Assembly (NCBI RefSeq): GCF_044784365.2
Contig: NZ_CP173062.2
DNA length: 64,000 nt
DNA from: Cetobacterium_A somerae
GTDB lineage: Bacteria; Fusobacteriota; Fusobacteriia; Fusobacteriales; Fusobacteriaceae
Direction: 5' to 3' (one strand)
Part shown: in pieces, positions 25,803 to 35,785 of the stretch
How the letters are laid out: each line of letters starts with the position of its first letter
Numbering within the stretch: the stretch's first letter is position 1
Notes under the pieces: generated by a model
What the model saw: the letters and a program-made list of their open reading frames with translations, nothing else
The model's database searches: none
What the model was told of the DNA's origin: nothing
Position numbers and translations under genes: made by a program

Positions 25803-26464
25803 ATTTTATCCAACCTTTCTTTTCTAACCTTCCAATCAGGCATATAAAGTGATATAAAATTCCAAAACTCTTTTTGATGATGAGGATATCGTAAATGTGC
25901 TATTTCATGAAATGCCACATAATCAATACATTCAATAGGTTTTTTAATAAGTTCAATATTCAATGTAATGACTTTTGTAATAAACCTACAAGATCCCCAA
26001 CGTCTTTTCATTTTTCGAATTTTAAAATTAGAAAACTTTTCACCTATAAGGTTACTATATTTATTTAAAGATATTTCAAAAATTTTTAAAGCATTTTTCT
26101 TATACCAATTATAAATAAGAGTTTCAATATTTTTGCTATTAATCTCTTTATTGGTAAATACTTTAAAAAAACCATCTGTAATTTCAATATTATTATAAGA
26201 ACTTTTAAAAATTTTCAAAATATAAATTTTACCAAGATACTCTATATTGTCTCCATTTTTATATGATTTGTCAACTGATTTAGTTGAAATTTTTGTAACT
26301 TTTTCAAGATTTTTTAAAATCCATTCATTTTTAGATTTTAAAAAAGATTCAATAAAAGTGTTAGGAGTTCTTTTGGGAACAGAAAGAGTAACAGTACCAT
26401 CAGATTTAACTTTAAGAATAATATTTTTAATATTTTTTTTAGTAATTTGTACATTATATTTCAT
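25799..26464 (-). CDS. YgjP-like DUF45 zinc metalloprotease
   Basis: The start is placed at ATG 26462-26464 (MKYNVQITKK), preceded by AAAGGTG, giving 221 residues. The zinc motif HEIAHLRYPHHQKEFW (HExxH plus a third ligand His) and the preceding RMKRRWGSC-like region define the DUF45/YgjP (SprT-like, WLM) family of cytoplasmic peptidases. It is the first gene of the ECF operon, joined by a 4-bp overlap. A functional link to the transporter is not known and may only reflect operon packing. Confidence 0.88.
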   Translation of the reverse strand: MKYNVQITKKNIKNIILKVKSDGTVTLSVPKRTPNTFIESFLKSKNEWILKNLEKVTKISTKSVDKSYKNGDNIEYLGKIYILKIFKSSYNNIEITDGFFKVFTNKEINSKNIETLIYNWYKKNALKIFEISLNKYSNLIGEKFSNFKIRKMKRRWGSCRFITKVITLNIELIKKPIECIDYVAFHEIAHLRYPHHQKEFWNFISLYMPDWKVRKERLDKI

Positions 26465-26647
26465 AAATTCACCTTTAGATATCATATTATAAATATTTTA
26501 TCACAATAGTTTGATTTACGAAATAAAATAAATTAAAAAACTTTTTTAAATTATTTAATAAAGATTTAGAGAAGTTTCGAGTGTTAATTGCTATATTGTT
26601 TAAATTATGATTATATATTAGTAATTTAATTGATATGGGAGGGGTTT

Positions 26648-29599
26648 ATGGATAATTTACATAATCCAAGAGTTTTTAAAATAAATAGATTAAGTGCACA
26701 TTCAAATCATAAATATGAAGGTTTAAATATAGAGTGGAAAAAATGTTTAAATGGAATTTGGGACTTTTCATATTGTAATACACCTAATTGGGCAAAAATT
26801 CAAGTTCCTGGTCATATGGAGTTACAAGGATATGGGGAACCACAATATGTGAATACAATGTATCCTTGGGATGGAAGAGAAAATTTAGAGCCAGGAGAAG
26901 TTCCAAAAGAGTTTAACCCTTTTGGAATTTATAAAAGAAATATAGATATACCAAAAGATTGGAAAAATAGACCAGTATATATTTCATTTCAAGGTGTTGA
27001 ATCATCATTAGAATTATATTGCAATGGGGAGTTTGTAGGATATAGTGAAGATAGCTTCACACCGAGTGAGTTTGAACTGACAAAATATTTAAAGAATGAG
27101 AATAATGAAATAACAGTAAAAGTCTATAAATGGTGTAGTGGAAGTTGGTTAGAAGACCAAGATTTTTGGAGACTTTCAGGTATTTTTAGAGATGTTTATC
27201 TTTATTCAATTCCAGATGTACATGTAAAAGATATGTTTATAACGTCTGAATTAGTAAATAATTTTAAAAAGGCAACTTTAAAAAATATATTAAAAATTCA
27301 AAGTTATAAAGAAGCAATAGTAGATATTGAAATGGAACTTATAGATAAAGCAGAAGTTATCTTTAAAGTAGAAGAAAAAAATATAAAAATTGAAAAAGAA
27401 TTAAAATTAGAGTTAAATAAAAAAGTAGAAAATCCAAAATTATGGAGTGCAGAAAAGCCTAATCTTTATGTTGTTAAAGTTTTAATTAAAGATACTAAAA
27501 CAGGAGATATAATAGAAGAGTGTTGGCAAAAATTTGGATTTAGAAAATTTGAGATTTCAGATAAAATTATGAAAATAAATGGAGAGCGTATTGTATTTAA
27601 AGGTGTAAATAGACATGAGTTTAATTGCTACAAAGGAAGAGCAGTAACTGAAGAGGATATGATTTGGGATATAAAGTTTTTAAAAGCTAATAATTTTAAT
27701 GCTGTTAGAACTTCACATTATCCAAATCAAACTAGGTGGTATGAGTTATGTGATGAGTATGGATTATATGTAATTGATGAAGTTAACTTAGAAACTCATG
27801 GAACTTGGCAAATTTTAGGACAACCGTGTCCAGAGAAAGTTATACCAAATAATAACCCAGAATGGTTAGAAAATATAATAGACAGAGCTAAATCTATGTT
27901 TGAAAGAGATAAAAATTATCCTTCTGTAGTAATTTGGTCTTGTGGAAATGAATCTTTTGGTGGAGAAAACTTATTTAAAATGTCTGAATTTTTAAGAAGT
28001 TTAGATAATACAAGAGTTATTCATTATGAGGGAATATTTTGGGATAGAAGATATGATAAAACTTCAGATATGGAAAGCAGAATGTATGCAAAAGTTTATG
28101 AGATTGAAAAGTATTTACAAGAAACACCTGAAAAACCATTTGTACTATGTGAATATTCTCATGCTATGGGAAATTCTAATGGTGGACTTCATAAATATAC
28201 AGAGCTGGAAAGAAAATATCCAATGTATCAAGGTGGATTTATTTGGGATTACATAGATCAATCATTAATGAAAAAAGATTCTTTTGGTAAAGAATATTTA
28301 GCTTTTGGAGGGGATTTTGGAGATAGGCCAACTGATTATAATTTTTGTGTAAATGGAATTGTTTACGGAGATAGAAAACCATCGCCTAAAGTTCAAGAAA
28401 TTAAACAACTATTTTCAGATTATAAAATAAATGTAGAGGAAAAATCTTTTACTATAATAAATGAAAGTTTATTCACAAATTGTTCAGAGTATGATACAAA
28501 AATAAAATTATTTAAAAATGGAATTAAAATATATGAAGAGAGTTTAGAATGTAATGTAAAACCATTGTCTGAAAAATCATTTAAATTAAATCTTCCTAAA
28601 GTAAAAGAGCATGGAGAATATACAATAGAGGTGTCTTTAAATTTAAAAGAAGATAGATTTTATGCTTTAAAAGGACATGAAATTTGTTTTGGACAAAAAA
28701 TATATAAAATTGAAAAAAAAGTAAAAGAAAAATTAGAAGGAAAACCAACTTTTATAAATGGTGGATTTAATTTAGGAATAAAAACTAAAAAAATGGAATT
28801 AATATTTTCAAAAGCCTATGGAGGACTAATTTCATTAAAATTTGGTGGAAAGGAGTTTGTAGATGGCGTTGTAATGCCAAACTTCTGGAGAGCCTCAACA
28901 GACAATGATAGAGGAAATAAGATGCCATTTAGATATGCTCAGTGGAAGCTTGCATCAATGTATGCAAAAATGGTTGATGTAAAAGCTTTAGAAAGAGAAA
29001 ATTCTGTAGAAATAAGAGCTAAGTATGAACTACCTACAAATCCTAGTTCAGTATGCGAGATTATATATGAAGGATTTGTTAATGGAAAATTAAAAATAAG
29101 CATGGAGTATAATGGAGTAAAAGGATTGCCTGAGATGCCATTGTTTGGAATGAGTTATAAAGTTCCAAAAGAGTTTAGTGAAATAAAATGGTATGGAATG
29201 GGACCAGAAGAAAATTATATAGATAGAGTTCATGGAGCTAAACTTGGTATTTTTGAAACAGATGTAAATAAAAATATGAGTGAATATGTTATTCCACAAG
29301 AGTGTGGAAATAGAATAGGAACTAGATGGGCAGAAATAACAAATAAGATGGGAGTAGGAATAAAGGTTTCAAGTGAGGAAACGTTTGAATTTAGTGCTTT
29401 ACCTTATACGGTTAACGAAATAGAAAGTGCATACCATCACTACGAACTTCCTAAATCTCACTGTACTGCTTTAAATATAAATAAAATACAGATGGGAGTT
29501 GGAGGAGATGATTCATGGGGTGCTCCAACACATGATGAATATTTAATTCCAAGTGACAAAAAGTATTTGTTTAGTTACATAATAGAATCAAATATGTAA
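26648..29599 (+). CDS. lacZ: Beta-galactosidase, glycoside hydrolase family 2 (LacZ type)
   Basis: The start ATG 26648 follows GGGAGGGG, giving 983 residues, close to E. coli LacZ. It has a jelly-roll sugar-binding N-domain, Ig-like domains and a TIM barrel. The acid/base Glu is in SCGNESFGG, and the nucleophile Glu is in LCEYSHAMGNS. The C-terminal small-chain domain (FWRASTDNDRGN onward) is present. It has no signal peptide, so it hydrolyses imported galactosides in the cytoplasm. No lactose permease or lac repressor lies nearby. Confidence 0.93.
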   Translation: MDNLHNPRVFKINRLSAHSNHKYEGLNIEWKKCLNGIWDFSYCNTPNWAKIQVPGHMELQGYGEPQYVNTMYPWDGRENLEPGEVPKEFNPFGIYKRNIDIPKDWKNRPVYISFQGVESSLELYCNGEFVGYSEDSFTPSEFELTKYLKNENNEITVKVYKWCSGSWLEDQDFWRLSGIFRDVYLYSIPDVHVKDMFITSELVNNFKKATLKNILKIQSYKEAIVDIEMELIDKAEVIFKVEEKNIKIEKELKLELNKKVENPKLWSAEKPNLYVVKVLIKDTKTGDIIEECWQKFGFRKFEISDKIMKINGERIVFKGVNRHEFNCYKGRAVTEEDMIWDIKFLKANNFNAVRTSHYPNQTRWYELCDEYGLYVIDEVNLETHGTWQILGQPCPEKVIPNNNPEWLENIIDRAKSMFERDKNYPSVVIWSCGNESFGGENLFKMSEFLRSLDNTRVIHYEGIFWDRRYDKTSDMESRMYAKVYEIEKYLQETPEKPFVLCEYSHAMGNSNGGLHKYTELERKYPMYQGGFIWDYIDQSLMKKDSFGKEYLAFGGDFGDRPTDYNFCVNGIVYGDRKPSPKVQEIKQLFSDYKINVEEKSFTIINESLFTNCSEYDTKIKLFKNGIKIYEESLECNVKPLSEKSFKLNLPKVKEHGEYTIEVSLNLKEDRFYALKGHEICFGQKIYKIEKKVKEKLEGKPTFINGGFNLGIKTKKMELIFSKAYGGLISLKFGGKEFVDGVVMPNFWRASTDNDRGNKMPFRYAQWKLASMYAKMVDVKALERENSVEIRAKYELPTNPSSVCEIIYEGFVNGKLKISMEYNGVKGLPEMPLFGMSYKVPKEFSEIKWYGMGPEENYIDRVHGAKLGIFETDVNKNMSEYVIPQECGNRIGTRWAEITNKMGVGIKVSSEETFEFSALPYTVNEIESAYHHYELPKSHCTALNINKIQMGVGGDDSWGAPTHDEYLIPSDKKYLFSYIIESNM

Positions 29600-29604
29600 A
29601 ACTC

Positions 29605-29635
29605 AAGCTAGAAGAGACCTCTTCTAGCTTTTCCT
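29605..29635 (+). terminator. Intrinsic terminator after the beta-galactosidase gene
   Basis: AAGCTAGAAGAG/CTCTTCTAGCTT stem with a short T run, 5 bases after the stop region. Confidence 0.8.
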
Positions 29636-29652
29636 ATTTCTCAAAGGTAATA

Positions 29653-29681
29653 TTGCTAAAAAGTATAAAGCATGGTATAAT
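29653..29681 (+). promoter_or_regulatory. Promoter of the ABC-F gene
   Basis: TTGCTA (29653-29658), 17-base spacer, TATAAT (29676-29681), 36 bases before the start codon. Confidence 0.7.
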
Positions 29682-29716
29682 AATACGTTAAATTTAATAG
29701 AGAATAGGAGAGTAAA

Positions 29717-31321
29717 ATGACTATAGTAGAGTTTAAAAATGTATCAAAATCATTTTTTTCACAAAATTTATATAAACATGTTGATTTAGAAGTAAATTCT
29801 GGAGATAAAATAGCTCTTGTTGGAAACAATGGAACAGGAAAATCTACTTTAATTAAACTTTTATCTGGAGCAGAAAACCCTGATAGAGGAACTGTAATTA
29901 GAGAGGAAGAAGCAGTAATATCTTGTTTTGATCAATTTGGAAGAGTTGATTTAGATAGTAAAGTTCAAGATTTATTAAATTCACCTTTTGAAAAAGTAAT
30001 GACTGTTCAAGCAGAATTAGATGCAGTTTCAGCAGAGTTTACAGGTGATATGGACAACGATGAGAAAATAATGGAAAAATATTCAAAATTATCTGATGAG
30101 TTTGAAAGTTTAGGAGGGTATTCATACATTCATGTTCAATCTGAATTTATAGATACTTTTGAACTAAATGATAAGTTAGATAAAAAGTTTAGAGAGTTAA
30201 GTGGAGGAGAAAGACAATATATAAGATTGGCTATAACTTTATTTAGTAATTCAGACTTAATAATTTTAGATGAGCCACTTTCATTCTTTGATAAGAAAAA
30301 GACAGCATGGTTAACAAATTATATTAATGATAGTCCAAAAGCATTTTTAGTAATATCACACAATATAGATTTTATAAGAACTTTTGCCACAAAAATCTTT
30401 GATATAGATAATAATAAAGTTGGAGTTTATGACTGTGATTATCCAGCTTATTTAAAAGAGAAAAAAGTTAGAATAGCAGAGGACAAAAAGAAAAATAGAG
30501 AAACTGAAGAAACAATAGAAGAAACTCAAGAAGCAATCGAAAAAAAATTAAAGTTATTAGAAAGATGTAATAATAAACATGCTCATGCTGTAATTTTAAG
30601 AAGAATGAGAAAAGAGCTAGAAAGATTACAAAGAGAAAGAATTAAATTCTCACCAGAGTATAAGTATAGTTATATTGATGCACCAGAAGATGTAATGATA
30701 ACTGGGAAAAAAGAGTTTGAAGGACCAATTGTTGTTTTAAAAGATGTAATGAAAGAGTATCCAGATAAGATGTTATATAAAGATGCAAACTTAGTAGTAG
30801 ATAGAGATACAAAAATTTGTATTGTTGGAGAAAATGGGTCTGGAAAATCAACATTATTAAAAATAATAGCTGGATTAGATAAGCCGACTTCAGGAGAAGT
30901 TTTTATAAATGAAAAAGCAACAATAGCATTTATAGAACAGGATACAGTTTTTGAAAATGAAAATATGTATATAAAAGATTACTTAAAAGATAAAACAGGT
31001 CTTTCTGAAGAGTTCATAGAGGCTGCTATTGATAATCTTTATAATAATGAATTAGAGTTTAGAGATAAAAGAATATTTATGTTATCAGGTGGAGAGAAAA
31101 AAAGATTAGAGATATTTACAAATACTTTAATGGAAACAGACTTATTAATAATAGACGAGCCATCAACTTATATGGACGACTATTCAAGAACAGCAATAGC
31201 TAATATGCTTTTAGATTATCCAGGAGCAGTTATATTAGTAAGTCATGATAAAGTTTTAATGAGAAGAATAGGATTCGTAACTTACGATATTCGTGATAAT
31301 AGATTTAGAATAAAAAATTAA
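29717..31321 (+). CDS. ABC-F family ATPase (ribosome-associated)
   Basis: A 534-residue soluble protein with two ABC domains and no membrane segments. Domain 1 has GNNGTGKST, LSGGERQYIRLA and LIILDEP; domain 2 has GENGSGKST, LSGGEKKRLEI and LLIIDEP. A charged helical linker (about residues 255-310) joins them, as in ABC-F proteins that act on the ribosome in translation rescue, factor regulation or antibiotic protection. Subfamily cannot be fixed by eye; nothing nearby indicates a resistance role. Confidence 0.9.
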   Translation: MTIVEFKNVSKSFFSQNLYKHVDLEVNSGDKIALVGNNGTGKSTLIKLLSGAENPDRGTVIREEEAVISCFDQFGRVDLDSKVQDLLNSPFEKVMTVQAELDAVSAEFTGDMDNDEKIMEKYSKLSDEFESLGGYSYIHVQSEFIDTFELNDKLDKKFRELSGGERQYIRLAITLFSNSDLIILDEPLSFFDKKKTAWLTNYINDSPKAFLVISHNIDFIRTFATKIFDIDNNKVGVYDCDYPAYLKEKKVRIAEDKKKNRETEETIEETQEAIEKKLKLLERCNNKHAHAVILRRMRKELERLQRERIKFSPEYKYSYIDAPEDVMITGKKEFEGPIVVLKDVMKEYPDKMLYKDANLVVDRDTKICIVGENGSGKSTLLKIIAGLDKPTSGEVFINEKATIAFIEQDTVFENENMYIKDYLKDKTGLSEEFIEAAIDNLYNNELEFRDKRIFMLSGGEKKRLEIFTNTLMETDLLIIDEPSTYMDDYSRTAIANMLLDYPGAVILVSHDKVLMRRIGFVTYDIRDNRFRIKN

Positions 31322-31341
31322 TAAAAAATAAAAAAAGTTTG

Positions 31342-31370
31342 TTGACAAAAAACAAATGTTGTGATACAAT
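31342..31370 (+). promoter_or_regulatory. Promoter of the tRNA Gly-Arg-Thr array
   Basis: TTGACA (31342-31347), 17-base spacer, TACAAT (31365-31370), with an A-rich tract upstream resembling an UP element. Confidence 0.85.
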
Positions 31371-31403
31371 TTTTATGTCTTGAGGGATTCCTTCAAGACG
31401 TTA

Positions 31404-31479
31404 GCGGGAGTAGCTCAGTTGGTAGAGCGTCAGCCTTCCAAGCTGAATGTCGCGAGTTCGACCCTCGTCTCCCGCTCCA
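31404..31479 (+). tRNA. tRNA-Gly (anticodon TCC)
   Basis: The cloverleaf folds with acceptor arms GCGGGAG/CTCCCGC, D-arm GCTC...GAGC, anticodon stem TCAGC/GCTGA with loop CTTCCAA, and T-arm GCGAG-TTCGACC-CTCGT. Encoded CCA at 31477-31479. Confidence 0.97.
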
Positions 31480-31497
31480 ATATAATATTTATCAAAT

Positions 31498-31574
<77 letters not shown>

Positions 31575-31586
31575 TTTTATTTATAA

Positions 31587-31662
<76 letters not shown>

Positions 31663-31672
31663 TTTAGATTTT

Positions 31673-31698
31673 AAAAGCACGTAAGTGCTTTTTTTTTT
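31673..31698 (+). terminator. Intrinsic terminator of the tRNA array
   Basis: AAAAGCAC/GTGCTTTT stem around GTAA, followed by a long T run. Confidence 0.93.
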
Positions 31699-31817
31699 AT
31701 ATTTTTTTATAAATTATAATTAAAATTAAAGGATTTCTTCAACTTAATTCGAATAATTTTTCAGAGTTTCAAATATAAGATAAACTAAGGAATTTTAAGA
31801 TATAAGGAGGTTTTTTT

Positions 31818-33278
31818 ATGTTACACAGAAGAAAAGTTGGAGAAGAAAAAGAAAAGGAGTATATGTTTACTCCGGATAATTCAACAACACCTTTATTTGG
31901 AAGTTATGAATCAGCTCATGTATTACCAAGAGAGAGCATAAATGAAAAAGCAATTAATCCAAATATAGCATATCAATTAGTATCAGATGAGATGATGCAT
32001 GATGGAAATCCAAGATATAATTTAGCAACATTTGTACAAACTTATATGGAGCCAGAAGCAAAGCAAATAATGGTTGATGCTATTGCAACAAACGCAATAG
32101 ATAAGGCTGAGTATCCACAAACAACAGAAGTTGAAAAAAGATGTGTAAATATAATAGCGAATTTATGGAATGCTCCAGAAACAGAAGAATATATGGGAAC
32201 ATCTACAGTTGGTTCATCAGAAGCATGTATGCTAGGTGGAATGGCTATGAAATTTAGATGGAGAAAAAGAGCACAGGCTTTAGGTATAGATATAAATGCA
32301 AAAAAACCAAACTTAGTAGTAAGTTCTGGGTTCCAAGTAGTTTGGGAAAAATTCTGTGTTTATTGGGATGTAGAATTAAGAGAGATTCCTATGAAATCTT
32401 TAGATGAATTATATCTTGATCCAAAAGAAGCGGTAGCAGCATGTGATGAATATACTATAGGTATAGTACCAATAATGGGAATAACTTATACAGGAACATT
32501 TGATGATATAGTTGCTCTTGATAAAGAGTTAGAGGAATATAATAAAACAGCAAAATTATCAGTACCAATCCACGTAGATGCTGCATCAGGAGGATTATAC
32601 TTACCATTTGTAAACCCAGAATTAGTTTGGGACTTTAGACTTAAAAACGTAGTGTCGATAAGTACATCAGGACATAAATTTGGATTAGTATATCCAGGAC
32701 TTGGATGGGTAATGTGGAGAGATAAGGAGTATTTACCAGAGGAGTTACTATTTAAAGTAGCATATTTAGGAGCATTTGAACCAACTTTCCAAATAAACTT
32801 CTCAAGACCAGGAAGTCAAATATGGGCTCAATACTACAACTTTGTAAGATGGGGTAAAGAGGGATATAAGGCTGTACATGAAAAATCAAGAGATGTAGGT
32901 ATATTCTTAGCAAAAGGATTAGAAAAACTAGGAATATTTAAAATATTAAATAATGGAGAGAATATTCCAATTGTATGTTGGATGTTAAAAGATGATCCAA
33001 AAAGAGCATGGACAGAGTATGATTTATCAGATAGATTAAGATATTATGGATGGCAATTACCAGCATATCCATTACCAAAGAATTTAGAAGATGTAACAAT
33101 AATGAGAGTTTTAGCAAGAGCTGACCAAAGTATGGAACAAATTTCTTTATTACTTAGAGATATGAAAGAATCAATAGATTATTTAGATCAACATATCACA
33201 GTTAAAAAAGAGGTTAAAAAAACAGAGGACCATGTAGCAGGATACTCACATACAGAAAAAAGATTATTAAAAAAATAA
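31818..33278 (+). CDS. gadB: Glutamate decarboxylase
   Basis: A 486-residue PLP enzyme of decarboxylase group II that converts glutamate to GABA and CO2, consuming a proton. The PLP Lys is K287 in STSGHKFGLVYPG. The HVDAASGGLYLPF segment carries the PLP-contacting Asp. The N-terminal TPLFGSYESAHVLPR region and the short C-terminal tail match the E. coli GadB/plant GAD type. A strong AAGGAGG precedes ATG. No GadC antiporter is adjacent. A glutamate symporter (42660) and an APC permease (47013) lie in the same window but are not in this operon. Confidence 0.95.
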   Translation: MLHRRKVGEEKEKEYMFTPDNSTTPLFGSYESAHVLPRESINEKAINPNIAYQLVSDEMMHDGNPRYNLATFVQTYMEPEAKQIMVDAIATNAIDKAEYPQTTEVEKRCVNIIANLWNAPETEEYMGTSTVGSSEACMLGGMAMKFRWRKRAQALGIDINAKKPNLVVSSGFQVVWEKFCVYWDVELREIPMKSLDELYLDPKEAVAACDEYTIGIVPIMGITYTGTFDDIVALDKELEEYNKTAKLSVPIHVDAASGGLYLPFVNPELVWDFRLKNVVSISTSGHKFGLVYPGLGWVMWRDKEYLPEELLFKVAYLGAFEPTFQINFSRPGSQIWAQYYNFVRWGKEGYKAVHEKSRDVGIFLAKGLEKLGIFKILNNGENIPIVCWMLKDDPKRAWTEYDLSDRLRYYGWQLPAYPLPKNLEDVTIMRVLARADQSMEQISLLLRDMKESIDYLDQHITVKKEVKKTEDHVAGYSHTEKRLLKK

Positions 33279-33287
33279 AATAATTAA

Positions 33288-33321
33288 AAAAACTGCATCC
33301 TTATAAATGGATGCAGTTTTT
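33288..33321. terminator. Bidirectional intrinsic terminator
   Basis: AAAAACTGCATCC (33288-33300) pairs with GGATGCAGTTTTT (33309-33321), between convergent gadB and mobAB genes. Confidence 0.93.
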
Positions 33322-33333
33322 CTATTTAAAGAT

Positions 33334-34419
33334 TTAAAGATTACTAATTTTTAAAATTTCTTTAAAAATTGAAATAGTATCTTTCAGATTTATAGATTTT
33401 AAAGATTTATCCTCTAATATTTTATTTGAATCACTCACATAAAATAATAGATTAGTTGGATTACAAGAAGGTGTTAAGGATATACTTTCTTTTAAAATTT
33501 CAATTTTAGGAAAAGGTTCATGCTTAAAATCCTCTAATAAAATAATATCAAAATCTTTAAAATAATTTAAATATTGAAAAAAATTATTGTTAACTCTATC
33601 TTTTAAAAGGATATAACTATTTTTAGAGAAAAGTAAACTTCCTTTAGCTCCAGATTTTTTATATCTATTTAACTCTTCATCTAATCCATCAAGATTATAA
33701 TCAGAATCAAACTTAATAGTAGCTACTTTGAATCCAGCATCATTAAAATGTTTTAACAGCTCTTCAATTAAAAGAGTTTTACCACTATTTTTAGCACCAC
33801 AAATAGCAACAAAAGGTTTATTTCCCATAAAAATAGAGTTAAATTTTAATTCTTCTTGGGTGTCAATACTTCTCAAAAGTTTTTGACAATCAAAAGTTGT
33901 ATTGGATAAATTAATATATTTAACATTTAATTCAGAAAGAAGTTCTTGAAGTCTATAATTTTTATCCATGATAGATCTTTCTATTGTGCTTAATGCTGAT
34001 TTATTATATATTCCAAAAAGAGGATATGTTTTTCCTTTACCATCTTTAATGATAACAGCATCATAATCGTGAGAAATAAATTGTAATATAAAGTTAATAA
34101 ATTCTTTTGTAATATTTGGCATATCACAAGTTGTAACAAAGATGAAATCTGATTTTGTATTTATAAGCCCTTGATAAATTCCTTCAATAGGTCCAGCATT
34201 TTCAATCGTATCTGTAATAATAGTACCTCTAGGTATAAGAAAATTTTGATTTTTATTAATAGAAACCATTAAATTTTCAAAGTCATCTAATTCTTGAGTT
34301 ATTTTTTCTAAAAAAGTTTTATTCTTATCATATTTAAGTAAGGCTTTGTCTAAAAAATTCATTCTTGAGCTTTTTCCTCCAGCTAAAACTAGAGCATCAA
34401 TATTTTCAATTTTATTCAT
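33334..34419 (-). CDS. mobAB: MobA-MobB fusion, molybdenum cofactor guanylylation
   Basis: A 361-residue protein joining two steps of Mo-bis-MGD synthesis. The N-terminal half (about 1-190) is a MobA nucleotidyltransferase with LAGGKSSRM, then the TTCDMP metal site. The C-terminal half (about 200-361) is MobB, a GTP-binding adapter with P-loop GAKNSGKT. Fusion of the two occurs in some bacteria. It implies a molybdoenzyme or tungstoenzyme in the cell, none of which is in this window. It starts 26 bp from the end of the TldE gene. Confidence 0.9.
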   Translation of the reverse strand: MNKIENIDALVLAGGKSSRMNFLDKALLKYDKNKTFLEKITQELDDFENLMVSINKNQNFLIPRGTIITDTIENAGPIEGIYQGLINTKSDFIFVTTCDMPNITKEFINFILQFISHDYDAVIIKDGKGKTYPLFGIYNKSALSTIERSIMDKNYRLQELLSELNVKYINLSNTTFDCQKLLRSIDTQEELKFNSIFMGNKPFVAICGAKNSGKTLLIEELLKHFNDAGFKVATIKFDSDYNLDGLDEELNRYKKSGAKGSLLFSKNSYILLKDRVNNNFFQYLNYFKDFDIILLEDFKHEPFPKIEILKESISLTPSCNPTNLLFYVSDSNKILEDKSLKSINLKDTISIFKEILKISNL

Positions 34420-34444
34420 ATATGTTACCTCCTGTGAGTTATAA

Positions 34445-35785
34445 TTATGATGAGATACTTATATTTTTAATTAGAAGTGAAGGAGAACCAACACCAGATA
34501 GATTAAATTTTAAATCATTCCCAATATATTCTATATTTTTTAAAAGATCGAAAAAATTTCCAGCTGAAGTAATTTGATTTAAAGGTTTTGTAATAGCCCC
34601 ATTTTCAATTAAAAATCCTTCTGTAGCTAGAGAAAAATCTCCCGATATAGAGTTTAATCCAGAGTGTAAACCAGAAAAACCTGTAATTAAAACTCCATTT
34701 TGTAATTTGTCTAAAAGTTCTTGGAAAGATTGATTACCTTTTTCTAAATAAAGATTGAATGCTGAAATTCCCATTGTTCCTTTATACCCACCTTTAGCTG
34801 CATTTCCTGTTGTTTTAACATTATCTTTTTTAGCAGTTTTCAGATTGTGAAGATATGTTTTTAAAATACCATCTTCAATAAGGTGTTTACATTGAGTAGG
34901 AACTCCTTCTGCATCAAAAGGAGCACTACCGTAACCATCCTTAAGATGAGGATTATCAGTTATTGTGACAATAGAATTAGCAACAACTTCTCCTATTTTA
35001 CCTTTTAACTTAGAAACTCCTTTTTGAACAGCTTCTCCAGAAAAAATTCCACTCATAGCTCCTAGAAGATCTGCAAAAGCATCGTTTTCAATAATAACAT
35101 CATAAGGTTTGCTATCTATAGAGATTGAATTTAATTTATTTAAAGCTTTAGTAACGGCTTCAGTAGCAAGTTTAATAGGATCCATATTTGAAAAATCTTT
35201 AGTTACAATATATGCTGAATCATTTTTAATAGAATCACCATCTTGAACTACAACAGCTATATAAGCATAGATAGAGTTTCCATTATGATAAAGATCTAAT
35301 CCTTTAGAGTTCTTTATGATGTTTTCTCCATAACCACTTCCAATAACACAGTAATTAACACTTTTTACTCTAGAATCTAACTCTAAAGCTGTTTTTTCAG
35401 CTTTTAATAAGAAATTGATTTTTGCATCAACTGTAATATCTTTTAGAGCTGGATTAAAAGAATCGATTTTTTCATAAATGCTTTTTTCTCCATATATTTC
35501 AATAATGTCTAGATTCTCAATAACTTTAGCATTAGAGATAGCTCTTTCTATAAGCGGTAAAATATCCTCTTCTTCAATCGATTCCGTATAAGAATATCCC
35601 ATTTTTTCGTTAACTTTAACTCTAAAAGAGATTCCCATATTTTGTGAATTACTATAAGTATCAATTTCACCTTTAAAAACTTTAATAGTTTCATTTTCAG
35701 AAGATGTAAAATAAATTTCAAAATCATCTAGTTTCATATTTTTAGCAGTATCAAAAACTTTATCTATAAATAACTTTATGTCCAT
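34445..35785 (-). CDS. tldE: TldE/PmbA-family metalloprotease subunit
   Basis: A 446-residue protein of the TldE (PmbA) family, the non-catalytic partner of the TldD/TldE heterodimeric zinc protease. Family features include the GISFRVKVNEKMGYSYTE opening and the C-terminal ISGDFSLATEGFLIENG. It lacks the HExxxH found in its partner. The complex cleaves unfolded or ribosomally made modified peptides and antitoxins in other bacteria. It overlaps tldD by a single base (TAATG), showing coupling. Confidence 0.9.
   Translation of the reverse strand: MDIKLFIDKVFDTAKNMKLDDFEIYFTSSENETIKVFKGEIDTYSNSQNMGISFRVKVNEKMGYSYTESIEEEDILPLIERAISNAKVIENLDIIEIYGEKSIYEKIDSFNPALKDITVDAKINFLLKAEKTALELDSRVKSVNYCVIGSGYGENIIKNSKGLDLYHNGNSIYAYIAVVVQDGDSIKNDSAYIVTKDFSNMDPIKLATEAVTKALNKLNSISIDSKPYDVIIENDAFADLLGAMSGIFSGEAVQKGVSKLKGKIGEVVANSIVTITDNPHLKDGYGSAPFDAEGVPTQCKHLIEDGILKTYLHNLKTAKKDNVKTTGNAAKGGYKGTMGISAFNLYLEKGNQSFQELLDKLQNGVLITGFSGLHSGLNSISGDFSLATEGFLIENGAITKPLNQITSAGNFFDLLKNIEYIGNDLKFNLSGVGSPSLLIKNISISS

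Noticed and set aside
26648..29599. Complete lac operon
   Set aside because: Only the GH2 enzyme is present; no galactoside permease, PTS, GalK/GalM or lac-type repressor is adjacent.
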